From positions 124,001-188,000 of the forward strand of contig JAQMWT010000334.1 in NCBI GenBank assembly GCA_029834535.1: DNA of 64,000 bases, given 5' to 3'. Positions within the stretch are counted from its first letter, which is position 1. The number at the start of each line of letters is the position of its first letter. A program made the position numbers and the translations under genes. Positions 21,230 through 29,783 of the stretch are shown here, piece after piece. The notes beneath the pieces are model-generated. The model did no database searches. It was not told where the DNA came from and saw only the letters and a list, made by a program, of their open reading frames with translations. The DNA is from Chrysophaeum taylorii (Eukaryota > Sar > Pelagophyceae > Pelagomonadales > Pelagomonadaceae).

Positions 21230-21572
21230 AGGCCAGTAAGTTCACCTAGTCCCAATCTCTAACCCTATTAAGTTCACCTGGTCCCAGTAAGTTCAGCTGG
21301 TCAGTTAGTTCACTTAGTCCCAATCTCTAACCCGGCGCAAACCCACTCGTGCTCACACCCATTCGCCCCACTCTCCTTTGAGCTCGTCGCTCTCACCCCC
21401 GCCAATCCAAGCTGCTTTTTTATCCGCACGCGCCGCCAACCTTTGAGTTTGAGTTTTCTAAAAACCCCAGTAATTTCACCTGGTCTCAGTAAGCTCACCT
21501 GGTCACTCAGTTCACCTAGTCCCAATGTCTAGACTCAGTAAGTTCACCTGGTCCCAGTAAGTTCACCTACAG
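21230..21572. repeat. Short interspersed array of AAGTTCACCTGGTCC units
   Basis: Two blocks (about 21230-21330 and 21470-21572) hold around ten variants of CAGTAAGTTCACCTGGTCC and the linked box TCCCAATCTCTAA. The unit's GTTCACCT core resembles, but is not the same as, the subterminal boxes of the hAT element at 8976. This may be the end region of another DNA transposon. The array abuts the helicase relic. Confidence 0.6.
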
Positions 21573-21574
21573 TG

Positions 21575-22000
21575 CGCGTGTAGGCACCGGGAGGGGACAC
21601 GATCGATGATGTATCGGGTGCCGTTGCAGCGGCCGTGCGACGGATCGAGGTTGCGAAGACTTTAAGCTCGAGATCAAAGTCAGCATGCCGTTGGTTGTCA
21701 GGGAGTTGAAAACTCGACTGTAAAGAGCGAGGCGTCGTCTTCCGACCCAACCTAGTCGGCTAAAAAGAACTCCGACGCCTCGTCTCCGGGAAAAAAAGGC
21801 CGCGGTCATGCGCGCGTTGTCAGCATCGACAACATCGTTTCGACGGGGCGTGAGAATGGCGCGCTGAAAGAGCCGCCGCGGGTCGTGGAAACAGTCTGCG
21901 AGGTCGCCGTAGACGGCTTGGAGGATCGATGTGTGCCTCGCGCGCCTACCTGATCCTTGCCCTGAATCGGGGGACAACTATGACATCCTTCATACTCTCC
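21575..22000 (-). pseudogene. PIF1-type helicase C-terminal relic (Helitron-associated)
   Basis: Pieces in shifting frames read in the expected order of PIF1/Helitron helicases: ERAILTP-like QRAILTPRRNDVVDADNARM (about 21900-21800), PGDEASEFFLAD then a stop, FNSLTTNGM (near 21700), and LRNLDPSHGRCNGTRYIIDR (21665-21600). The last string is diagnostic of the helicase C-terminus. Frameshifts and a stop show the gene is dead, and only about 430 bp survive. Helitrons carry such helicases as part of RepHel, but a host PIF1 paralogue cannot be excluded. Confidence 0.8.
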
Positions 22001-22668
22001 ACACACACCCCCCTCTTAGCAGTCGACATTTAAAGACAACGATGACCCACATCCTTCATGCCAGGGTCGGATAAGAAAGTTCGTACGAGCCGTTAACTAT
22101 GTTTCAGTTTGTACTAAGACATACTCAACGGATCGCTGAGCCATGTTCATTTGTACTCAAGCAGTATGTGCCGCCACGCCGCGAGATCGTCGCGATGGAA
22201 CTAGTCCCCATAGTGAAGTCGGCATCCTTTCGTCCCCTCACGCAAAAAAAGGAAAAAGCCCACGCGTTGTAGGACCCGTCGTTGCGGCGCGGGCTAGTCT
22301 CGTTTTCTTATCCGACCCTATAATCATGCTCCCCACACATACCCCCCCCTTTAGCAGTCGACATTTAAAGACAACGATGACCCCGACTAGGTCCCGCGTA
22401 CCTATCTCCGCCCGTCAGGCACATCCCTCCTACCCCACAAACCCACCCACTTCCCCACAAACCCACCCACATCCTTCATGCTCCCCACACACATCCCCCT
22501 CTTAGCAGTCGACATTTAAAGACACATCCTTCATGCCCCCCACACACACACCCCTCTTAGCAGTCGACATTTAAAGACAAACAAAGAAGTCGACATTTAA
22601 AGACAAACAAAGAAACAGACAGACCAACATCTGTCGATTAGTAGTAAGGAAAAGAACATTAAAGACCT
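22001..22668. repeat. Field of short repeats (TTAGCAGTCGACATTTAAAG)
   Basis: The box (C)TTAGCAGTCGACATTTAAAG followed by ACA occurs at 22017, 22351, 22502 and 22558, with a 5'-shortened copy at 22588. Each full copy is preceded by CCCCACACAC-rich sequence, and CATCCTTCATGC often lies beside it. No coding region. Confidence 0.8.
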
Positions 22669-23283
22669 CTAGGTCGAGAGGAAGACGGCCCAAATGAGGA
22701 AGCAGGCGCAGCAGCCCATGGTCGTCCCAATGATGGCGTTGTGGCGGGTCTGCTGCTTGTGCATGGCGGTGATGACGTCATTGACGGAAGGGAGGGCGTT
22801 GACCATACCCGAGAGCGAGAGGGTGGAGCCCGAGAGGGTCGCGCGCTGCCTGGCGAGGGCCTCCTTCGCCTCGAGACCCTGGGCCATCGCATCGGCAACC
22901 CCACGCGTCGCCCCCTGGACGCTCTTGCGCTCGCGCACGAGGGGATCGAGGTCCGCGTTGGGGTCGTCGCGACCTCCCCCTTCGATGTCGCTCGTGTCGG
23001 CGCCTCTGAACAAATTCTCGCGGTCCCGCTGCTCTCGGGCCCGCGCCGAGGATCGCTTGAACTCGGCCTCGAAGTCAGATAGCGCCTCGGTGTACCTCTG
23101 CAGGACCGCCGCGTTGGCCGTGGTCGGGGCCTGCTGAACGATGGAGGCCATCGCGTCCACGCAGGATCGCAGCTCCACCAGCGCCGCCTCGACGTCCTTG
23201 GGATTCTTGAGCTCGGGGAGCCGGGCCTCGAGGAGGCCCTCGATCTCGCGCGCGCGCCGCACGGTGCCCTTCCATGTCTCCAT
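22669..23283 (-). CDS. GOSR1: Golgi SNARE GOSR1/GS28-like (Qb-SNARE)
   Basis: 204 residues. This is a Qb-SNARE of ER-Golgi and intra-Golgi vesicle fusion. Seen: an N-terminal helical bundle (1-110), a linker, a SNARE motif around 120-180 (DPLVRERKSVQGATRGVADA onward, with heptads of Leu/Met/Val), and a C-terminal anchor (GTTMGCCACFLIWAVFLS) ending one residue from the stop. The pre-anchor LPSVNDVITAMHKQQTRHN corresponds to the FP.VN.L...I..RKRRD segment of GOS-28. The motif is somewhat shorter than in animals. The start codon sits within tens of bases of the divergent L2HGDH start. Confidence 0.85.
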   Translation of the reverse strand: METWKGTVRRAREIEGLLEARLPELKNPKDVEAALVELRSCVDAMASIVQQAPTTANAAVLQRYTEALSDFEAEFKRSSARAREQRDRENLFRGADTSDIEGGGRDDPNADLDPLVRERKSVQGATRGVADAMAQGLEAKEALARQRATLSGSTLSLSGMVNALPSVNDVITAMHKQQTRHNAIIGTTMGCCACFLIWAVFLST

Positions 23284-23312
23284 ATTCCCCGGATGGAGGG
23301 CTAGATTTGCGT

Positions 23313-24362
23313 ATGGATGTGTGTGTTGTTGGGGCGGGCGTCGTTGGGCTCGCCGTTGCGCGCGCCGCCGCGAAGCGCGGCCTGGAGACGCTCGTCCTCG
23401 AAGGGGAAGCCACGATTGGCCACGGCATCTCCAGCCGCAATAGCGGGGTCGTGCACGCCGGGCTGTACTACGCCGGGCTGCCTTTAAAGCAACGATGGTG
23501 CCTCGAGGGCAAGCGCCTCCTGTACGAGTACTGCGAGGCGAAAAAGATCCCGCACGCCAGGTGCGGCAAGCTCGTGGTCGCCCAAGGATCGCAGCTCGAC
23601 TGCCTCGAGGCGCTTTTGCGGTCGGCGCTGCGCGCGGGCGTCGAAGCCCGGTTGCTCTCGCGCGAAGAAACTCTTACCCTCGAGCCTCTCGTCCGATGCG
23701 ACGCCGCGCTCCTGTCGCCCACCACCGGTATCGTCGACGCCGTGGCGCTCATGGAGGCCCTCCGAAACGACGCCGAAGCCTACGGCGCGACGGTCGTAAC
23801 GCGCTCGCGCGTCTCGCGCGCGACGCCGCGGAACGGACGAGTCGACCTCGACGTCGACACCGCCGGCGAACGCGACACCCTCGCGTGCAGAAGGGTCGTC
23901 AACGCGACGGGACTCCACGCCGCAAAACTCCATGATGATGATGATGGCCCGCGACATCGCTTCGCCAAGGGGAGCTACTTCGCGTGCCGCGCGCGACCGT
24001 TTTCGCGACTCGTCTACCCCCTCCCCGAACCTGGCGGCCTCGGCATCCACGCGACCGTCGACCTCGATGGCGCCGTGCGCTTCGGTCCCGACGTCGAGTG
24101 GCTTGCCGAGACGGACCCCGAGGACCTCGACTTTGCGGTCGACGAGACGCGCGCCCCCCGCTTCTACGACGCCGTCCGCACGTACTACCCCGGCCTCCGC
24201 GACGGCGATCTCCGCCCCGACTACAGCGGCATCAGACCAAAACTCGACGGAGACTTTCGCGTCGTCCGCCGCGACGGCCTCATCAGCCTTCTGGGGATCG
24301 AGTCTCCCGGCCTTACGGCTGCCCTCGCGATTGCCGAGGCCGTTGTATCAACGGAACTATAA
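23313..24362 (+). CDS. L2HGDH: L-2-hydroxyglutarate dehydrogenase (FAD)
   Basis: 349 residues from the Met at 23313. The frame opens at 23274, but its first 13 residues are not a presequence and would overlap the divergent GOSR1 start codon. The enzyme oxidises L-2-hydroxyglutarate to 2-oxoglutarate with FAD. Seen: the Rossmann motif DVCVVGAGVVGLAVARAAA, the family segment GHGISSRNSGVVHAGLYYAG, GKLVVA, SPTTGIVD, NATGLHA, KGSYF, and the C-terminal FAD loop DYSGIRPKLDGDF with SLLGIESPGLTAALAIAE. Length is slightly below the usual 400-plus because a mitochondrial presequence is missing. Either it acts elsewhere or targeting is cryptic. Confidence 0.92.
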   Translation: MDVCVVGAGVVGLAVARAAAKRGLETLVLEGEATIGHGISSRNSGVVHAGLYYAGLPLKQRWCLEGKRLLYEYCEAKKIPHARCGKLVVAQGSQLDCLEALLRSALRAGVEARLLSREETLTLEPLVRCDAALLSPTTGIVDAVALMEALRNDAEAYGATVVTRSRVSRATPRNGRVDLDVDTAGERDTLACRRVVNATGLHAAKLHDDDDGPRHRFAKGSYFACRARPFSRLVYPLPEPGGLGIHATVDLDGAVRFGPDVEWLAETDPEDLDFAVDETRAPRFYDAVRTYYPGLRDGDLRPDYSGIRPKLDGDFRVVRRDGLISLLGIESPGLTAALAIAEAVVSTEL

Positions 24363-24430
24363 TGTGTCGAGCTGACGTCTAGTCCATACTTAAAGGATCG
24401 CGTGCGTACTCGCCACGTTGCTCTCTCTGC

Positions 24431-24733
24431 ATGACAATGGCCTCCTGCCTCTCGACGCACCATCTCAGCTGCAGCTGCCGGCCGCTCAACTTGTCGTGCC
24501 TCTGCGAATGCAGCCCCCATCAGGCGCCCGTCGAGGCGCGAGAACAAAAGCGATTGGAGAAACTTCAAGCCGTAGCCGAAGCGAGAAGTTACATCACCGC
24601 GCGACATCGTCTCCTCAAATCCGAGGAGACAAAGCTCTTCGATCCCCAGCACGACGACGAGATGCTCAGCGAGAGTATCGAGGACTCTGAGGACGGCCCT
24701 CGAAAAATCGTACACTGCGTAATATACATCTGA
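24431..24733 (+). CDS. Possible small protein, unknown
   Basis: 100 residues. The first 30 residues are Cys/Ser/Leu-rich, then a charged amphipathic helix follows (EAREQKRLEKLQAVAEARSY) and an acidic stretch. A minus-strand frame (24221-24832) overlaps. Weak support: a plausible start 69 bp after the L2HGDH stop and helix-like composition. TGGT, GTCT and GTGC microsatellites follow at 24762-24870. Confidence 0.3.
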   Translation: MTMASCLSTHHLSCSCRPLNLSCLCECSPHQAPVEAREQKRLEKLQAVAEARSYITARHRLLKSEETKLFDPQHDDEMLSESIEDSEDGPRKIVHCVIYI

Positions 24734-24965
24734 CGACGACATCGCGCCGCGACACGCGCCGTTGGTTGGGTGGTTGGTCTGTCTGTCTGTCTTCGACACT
24801 GCTGTGCGATCTCCTCCGCGGAGGCACGCCACCGTCCACGCCCCTTGTGCGTGCGTGCGTGCGTGCTTGCGCGCCGTGTGACAACAACCTCAGCTTAAGT
24901 ATGTGGGATCATGTGTTATCAAGTAGTGGGTACTTCAGGAGGAGGAGGAGGAGGAGTGGGCGGCA

Positions 24966-25946
24966 TCACGCAGTGGCGGAAGGGAAGAGGAGGAGGTCGT
25001 CGAGGTCGAAGTCGACGTGAGTCCGTCCCAGAAGGCCGTGCTTGGTCGAGAGGCGGGTGATCGGATTGCGGAGGACACCGATGTGCTCGATGTAAACGTC
25101 AACGACGTCGCCGTCCTGGAGGTAGGTGGGGGGGTCCATGGTGTCGCCGACGCCGTCGGGCGTGCCGGTGCAGACCACAGTGTGCTTGGGGATGGTTGTA
25201 CCGGAGGTCATGAAGGAAACGATCTGTTGGACGCCAAAGATGAGCGAGGACGTGGTCGAGTTCTGGCGAAGGTCGCCGTTGACGCGGGTCTGGAGCGTCA
25301 AGCCCGTCGCGTTTCCGAGCGTCTTGACGGAGACGAGTCTCGGGCCAATGGGGGCATGCGTATCAAAGCTCTTGGAGAAGGAGTACTGACCACCATTCCC
25401 GGGACAATTGTCGGCGTCGTCTTCGTTTTGGTAGCACCTCGCCGAGACGTCGTGGCATACGACGTAGCCAAGAACGCAATCCAGCGCGTCAGCCTCCGAG
25501 ATGTCCTTGCAGTCCCTGGAAAACACCAATCCGAGCTCGCCCTCGTAGTCGGGCTTGGTGGAGATTTCGGGTATGACGATCGGGGAGAGCGGGTGGTGGA
25601 CCGAGTGCGAGCCCTTGAAGAATACCGCCGGGGTCAACGGCGCCGTGCTGTTGGTGGCGATGATGTGGTCGATGTAGTTGAGGCCGATCGCGAGCACGTA
25701 TGGCGGCGACACGGGGGTTAGCAGCTGTCCGACCTCGACGACAACATCGCCGACAACCCACGACTTATCCGGGGTAGGCTCCTCCGAAGTGACGACGCGG
25801 GCGCGTCCCCCCCCGACGTACGCCCCCAAGCGCTCGACGCCCGTCGTGTCCACGAACCGAATTATCGCATCGGCAGTAGTCCTCTCCTCCTCAAAGGCGG
25901 CGGAGCCTGCAAAAGCAAACACCAAAATCCACCACATAATAATCAT
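24966..25946 (-). CDS. Fumarylacetoacetate hydrolase-family protein with signal peptide
   Basis: 326 residues. FAH-family enzymes cleave C-C bonds of acylpyruvate/oxaloacetate-type substrates or decarboxylate them, using a divalent metal. Seen: a hydrophobic N-terminus (MIIMWWILVFAFAGSAAFEE), possibly a secretory or plastid presequence with an SAAF junction. Core motifs in order are AIGLNYIDHI, VFFKGSHSVH, DYEGELGLVFSRDC (metal-binding Glu pair), GYVVCHDVSARCYQ, GPRLV, LQTRVNGDLRQNSTT, TSGTTIPKHTVVCTGTPDGVG and LQDGDVVDVYIEHIGVLRNPI. Potential N-glycosylation sites (NST, NAT, NST) fit the secretory route. The substrate cannot be read from sequence. Confidence 0.88.
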   Translation of the reverse strand: MIIMWWILVFAFAGSAAFEEERTTADAIIRFVDTTGVERLGAYVGGGRARVVTSEEPTPDKSWVVGDVVVEVGQLLTPVSPPYVLAIGLNYIDHIIATNSTAPLTPAVFFKGSHSVHHPLSPIVIPEISTKPDYEGELGLVFSRDCKDISEADALDCVLGYVVCHDVSARCYQNEDDADNCPGNGGQYSFSKSFDTHAPIGPRLVSVKTLGNATGLTLQTRVNGDLRQNSTTSSLIFGVQQIVSFMTSGTTIPKHTVVCTGTPDGVGDTMDPPTYLQDGDVVDVYIEHIGVLRNPITRLSTKHGLLGRTHVDFDLDDLLLFPSATA

Positions 25947-26020
25947 TTAGGCAAGGAAGGGCCCACACGATGATGAAATAAAATGAAATGAAATGAAAGC
26001 AAGTCCCTTAAATTCTATTC

Positions 26021-27544
26021 TTAGGAGATTGTGCAGCACTCGCGGGAGTCAGAGGCGATGCCGAATTCTGCGTCGGGGAGCTTTTCGGGGTCGAAGGCGT
26101 CCCAGGCCTTTGCGGTCCAGAGGGGCGAATACCCCGGGTCTTCGTAGGGCATTGCCGAGATGAGGGTCTTGGGCTCGGGGAGGGGGTCGACTTGCGCGGA
26201 GGGGGGCCTGTGGAAGATGGCGTTATTGAGCTGGTTGGCGCGGTCGAGGGCGCGGCGGATGAGGTCATAGGATTCGGCCAGCGGGCCCACCGGGCTATCG
26301 ACGTAGGTGATGGGTCGAGCGGTGGTAACGAAGCGCTCGGCGGCCGCTTGGGCCTCCTTGTGCTTGGCCGCGGCGAGGGCGAGGTGGGCGATCGCCGTCA
26401 CGCAGTGGTTCTCGTCGGTTTCAGCGACCGCGAGCTCGAGGGCCGCCGCACCCTGGCAGTAGAGCACCAGCGCCTCAAAGTAGAGGGTCTTCATAGCGAC
26501 GTGGGACTGAAGAAAGGCGAGAGCGACGCGCTTTCCGGCCCACTCTCTGACGTTCGCAGCCTCGGGCGCTGCCTTGGTGAGCGCTTTGACGTGGCCGTCC
26601 ACGTTCGATCCGTACCGCTCCTTCTGGTCGACGCAGAGAGCGGCGATCAGGGACCACTCGATGTGGGGCTGCGCGCAGGCTCGCCGGACCGTCGCGTGCT
26701 GAGCCTCCGCCAGCGAGAGCTGCGCCCACGCCTCGGGTAGCGCCAGCCGGAGGTCCGTAGACGCGCGGGCTGCAGCGTCCATCGTGTTGTTTTTCTTATC
26801 CTTCTTCTTCTTCGACGACCACCACGACCCTTTCTTCTTTTTCTTGTCTTCTTCTACTTCTTCCGGGACTTCCCGGTCGTCTTCGTCGGGTGGATCTAGG
26901 GCCGCGGCCGCCCGGTCCGCATCGTCGACCAAAGTGCGAGCGCGTGCCAGCATTCCCGCGACCCGCCGCAGATTCGTGTGGAGCTGAATGGCGTTTGCGT
27001 CCGACACGGCCTCGCGCGCGGCGCGAGAAAGGACCGTCTGCGCGGCCGCGAGCAGCATAGACGCCTCCTCCAACGCCACGTCCGACGCCTTCCAATCCCG
27101 ACCCTTGACGTCCAGCAGGTCGCGCCACACGAACGCCACCACGTGCCGCAGCGTCTTGGCCCGCTTCGCTTCCTCCTTCTTCTCCTTGGGGGGTTCCTTC
27201 TCGTCCTCCGCCGGGGGGTCGTCCTTAGGGGCCTCTTCGGGCTGCCCCCCCGGCGGGGCAATGAAGCCCCGTAACAGCCGACCGTACTCCACCAAACGCG
27301 ATTGGAGCTCCTCGGAGCTAACGAGGGTCCGGTCGCGGTCCAGGGCCCACAACACCATCTGCCGCGCGGACGTGAGCGCTCCAAAAAGCTCCTTCACGTC
27401 ATCCTCGCACCCTTTTCTAATCATCGGCTTGAGGGTCTCCTCAAAGTTGATCTCCTGCGTCTTCTTGATCGGGGCATCCACCGGCAAAAACGCGCACACG
27501 ACCTTGGGCTTGGCAAACTTCTCCGCACGCTTTGATGAGGACAT
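26021..27544 (-). CDS. BROX: BROX-like BRO1-domain protein with CaaX box
   Basis: 507 residues. BRO1 domains bind CHMP4-type ESCRT-III subunits. BROX is the form that ends in a farnesylation box. Seen: a helical BRO1 core (SDANAIQLHTNLRRVAGMLA, PEAWAQLSLAEAQHATVRRA, HVAMKTLYFEALVLYCQGAA, IAHLALAAAKHKEAQAAAER, IRRALDRANQLNNAIFHRPP) and the C-terminus CCTIS, in which CTIS is a CaaX box. Two insertions of low-complexity charged residues (about 105-135 and 225-255, the latter KKKK/WW-rich) are unusual. Role by homology: ESCRT-linked membrane repair or sorting. The C-terminal CaaX and the position of the domain separate it from ALIX, which has V and Pro-rich domains. Confidence 0.8.
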   Translation of the reverse strand: MSSSKRAEKFAKPKVVCAFLPVDAPIKKTQEINFEETLKPMIRKGCEDDVKELFGALTSARQMVLWALDRDRTLVSSEELQSRLVEYGRLLRGFIAPPGGQPEEAPKDDPPAEDEKEPPKEKKEEAKRAKTLRHVVAFVWRDLLDVKGRDWKASDVALEEASMLLAAAQTVLSRAAREAVSDANAIQLHTNLRRVAGMLARARTLVDDADRAAAALDPPDEDDREVPEEVEEDKKKKKGSWWSSKKKKDKKNNTMDAAARASTDLRLALPEAWAQLSLAEAQHATVRRACAQPHIEWSLIAALCVDQKERYGSNVDGHVKALTKAAPEAANVREWAGKRVALAFLQSHVAMKTLYFEALVLYCQGAAALELAVAETDENHCVTAIAHLALAAAKHKEAQAAAERFVTTARPITYVDSPVGPLAESYDLIRRALDRANQLNNAIFHRPPSAQVDPLPEPKTLISAMPYEDPGYSPLWTAKAWDAFDPEKLPDAEFGIASDSRECCTIS

Positions 27545-28058
27545 AATCCAAAACTTTTAGCCTTCTTCTGCGGCCTGTTCTCAGAGGATATAACGGACCT
27601 TTCTTGCGTTGAGGATATAACGGATACTTTTTAACGGACCTTTATTCGCGGCACAGATGTGGTAAGTTTATACATGTTTTCGCCACATGCCGTGGAGAAT
27701 GGTTGTACAATTGATTGATTGCCTTGGGTTGGTTCCTTGGCGTGCGTGCGTCGTTATTGATCTTCTTCGGGGGTCTTACGACGCTGACCTGGGACCTTCC
27801 CTCCCGAAGAGCTTGATCACGGTGGCATTCGACATCGAACTCAAGAAGACTGTGCCGCTGCGAAAAATATATTTTTAAGAAGGCCGAATAACGGCGGTCT
27901 GAAGCTCTTCATTGATGATATAATAATAAACACACCATGCATGGGCTTATCATCTTTAAGTCCGTCCGTCCGACCGTCTGTCCGTCCGTCCGGGAGGGGG
28001 GGGGAGCACAGTCCTACCCTGGACCGCTCTTCAAAAATAAAAGTGCGATTGCAGTATG
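27545..28058. other. Spacer with GTCC microsatellite
   Basis: No gene seen. A GTCC/GACC tract lies at 27960-27998, about 60 bp downstream of the stop of the minus-strand gene at 28059. GAGGATATAACGGA is duplicated at 27574 and 27611. Confidence 0.55.
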
Positions 28059-29285
28059 TTACGCAGGGCGCTCCTCGCAATGCGGCAGTGCGTTCTTCCC
28101 CCCGGCGGGGCGAATGCGAAGATCGCTCTGCGGACGGAGTTGAGCTGGAATGTCGTGCCTCGAGACTTGCGGGGCAAGCGCGATCGACCGCAGTGCGAGG
28201 GTGCCGTCCGGCTCCGTGGCGTTGGCGTTGAGGACCTCACACAAAAGGCCGAGGTCGTCAAGCCAAGTGTCCGGAGCCTGACGTAGCCAGGCATGCCATC
28301 CGTGGGAATGAAGGACATGAATCGGCCCCTGCACGACGCCCTCTAATCCCGGCGCGATGAAGCGAACGTTGAAGGTCGCCGGCAGCGCGGCGAGCGACCA
28401 CTCGCGACGAGCTCGATCGCGGTGCGAAGTCTGATTCATTCCATCGCAACGAACGCGCGAAACGTCGTCTAGAGAAGACTGGTCCGTACCAGGCGTCCCG
28501 ACTTCCAAGTCCTGTTCGGCCCAGTGGTGTAAGTACGCGGCGAGCCAATCGTCGGCGAAGGCTGCACCGGAGCTCGCCGTGACGAGGATGGCGCCGCCCT
28601 GGAGAGCGACCGGATCGAGATAGAACTGGCAGCGGCGCGCTGGTTCGCAGTGCGCGCTTTTTTCGACGAGGCGAGCGATGTCTGGCGTCGACTTGGAAAG
28701 GGCGTGCTCGACTACGCGCACCGTGGTCTGGTGCGAAGATAATCTGTGCAAGTTCAAATCGCCCGGACACACGAGCGTGTCGTCGTCGAGGAACAGCGTC
28801 GCGTCGAACGGTGAGCGGCCGAGGTTCAAGATGCGCTTGACGCGCGACTCGAATCGGTCGCGCACGCCGACCCCCTGCTTGGTGCGCTCCGTCGTTGTCT
28901 CCAGCCGAGCCGTGATCGACGCCCACAGCTCGTCGAGTCCCTTCTGCGACACGAGGCGCGCGACGGGCGCCGCGTCACTCACAACGCTGTCAAAGAGCGC
29001 GACGCCGCCGCCGCCGCCGCACAGCTCCATCGCGCGATCAACGACGTGCGGTGGTGCCTCGGTAAACAAGCACGACGAAACGTTGGTTGCCGCACGCAGA
29101 GACGACGCGCTTGCAAACAGCCGCGTCCATTGCTCCACCTCAAGCCCATAATTTTCGGCCTCAAGATCGAACCGGACCTGGTTGCGCGTGTAACACACGC
29201 CCACTGTTGTTTTGTTGCGGTCTACGTTCGTCGTCGCAAGGCACGCGACAATCAGTAGCACCAAAACAGCCGTGGAATCGAGCAT
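28059..29285 (-). CDS. Secretory-pathway glycosyltransferase-like protein (DDD motif)
   Basis: 408 residues. It has an N-terminal signal anchor (LVLLIVACLA) and several N-glycosylation sequons. The central FDATLFLDDDTLVCPGDL (DDD at about 167-169) is the metal/nucleotide-sugar motif of GT-A glycosyltransferases. Further support: LQGGAILVTASSGAAFADDW, a DQSSLDDV box and a VLHSHGW segment, the usual order in nucleotide-diphospho-sugar transferase domains. The donor and acceptor sugars cannot be deduced. It probably acts in the Golgi lumen. Cys-rich ends suggest disulfides. The DDD motif and the anchor make a cytosolic role unlikely. Confidence 0.7.
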   Translation of the reverse strand: MLDSTAVLVLLIVACLATTNVDRNKTTVGVCYTRNQVRFDLEAENYGLEVEQWTRLFASASSLRAATNVSSCLFTEAPPHVVDRAMELCGGGGGVALFDSVVSDAAPVARLVSQKGLDELWASITARLETTTERTKQGVGVRDRFESRVKRILNLGRSPFDATLFLDDDTLVCPGDLNLHRLSSHQTTVRVVEHALSKSTPDIARLVEKSAHCEPARRCQFYLDPVALQGGAILVTASSGAAFADDWLAAYLHHWAEQDLEVGTPGTDQSSLDDVSRVRCDGMNQTSHRDRARREWSLAALPATFNVRFIAPGLEGVVQGPIHVLHSHGWHAWLRQAPDTWLDDLGLLCEVLNANATEPDGTLALRSIALAPQVSRHDIPAQLRPQSDLRIRPAGGKNALPHCEERPA

Positions 29286-29783
29286 TGTGTGGAAAAAAAC
29301 GATTTTTTTTTGGCCACGAATGTTGTAATAAAACTACGCTTTGTCTGGATCAATTTTTGTCGTTCCATTACACAACACGCGCGTGGTTACTACGACGATC
29401 ACGTGGGGAGGATTTGTCTCGGCATTCAGACGAAGCGCCGACCTTGGCGTCAGGACGAGTGATTGCCTGCGACCCCATTTTTTTTCCGGGGAAAGGGCGG
29501 ACGAAACTATTCATGCACAAACATGCGTGGAGACGAAAGAACCCATACGACCCCTCGGGAGGACAAGCCGTATTGCGACATCCCCAATATGGGCGCGGCG
29601 CCGCAACGAACCCCCCACTCTAATAATGTGATGAAGATCGGCACGTTTTTGACAGTGGTGGCATCATACGCACAAAATTGCCATTTAATGCTGCTGCTGC
29701 GCGTTGGAGATTATTATTCCAGATCAACGAGATTATTATTTGCTTGTTTATTCGCGGCGCAAACTTTTTTATTAGTACAAGTC
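29286..29783. other. Spacer, no gene recognised
   Basis: Two short plus-strand frames (29463-29792 and 29087-29623) lack protein-like features. There are T and A homopolymers at 29297-29310. No repeats above 20 bp were noticed. Confidence 0.4.

Noticed and set aside
24221-24832. 203-codon minus frame between L2HGDH and the FAH-family gene
   Set aside because: Partly antisense to the end of L2HGDH and without domain features. The plus frame at 24431 is slightly more plausible.
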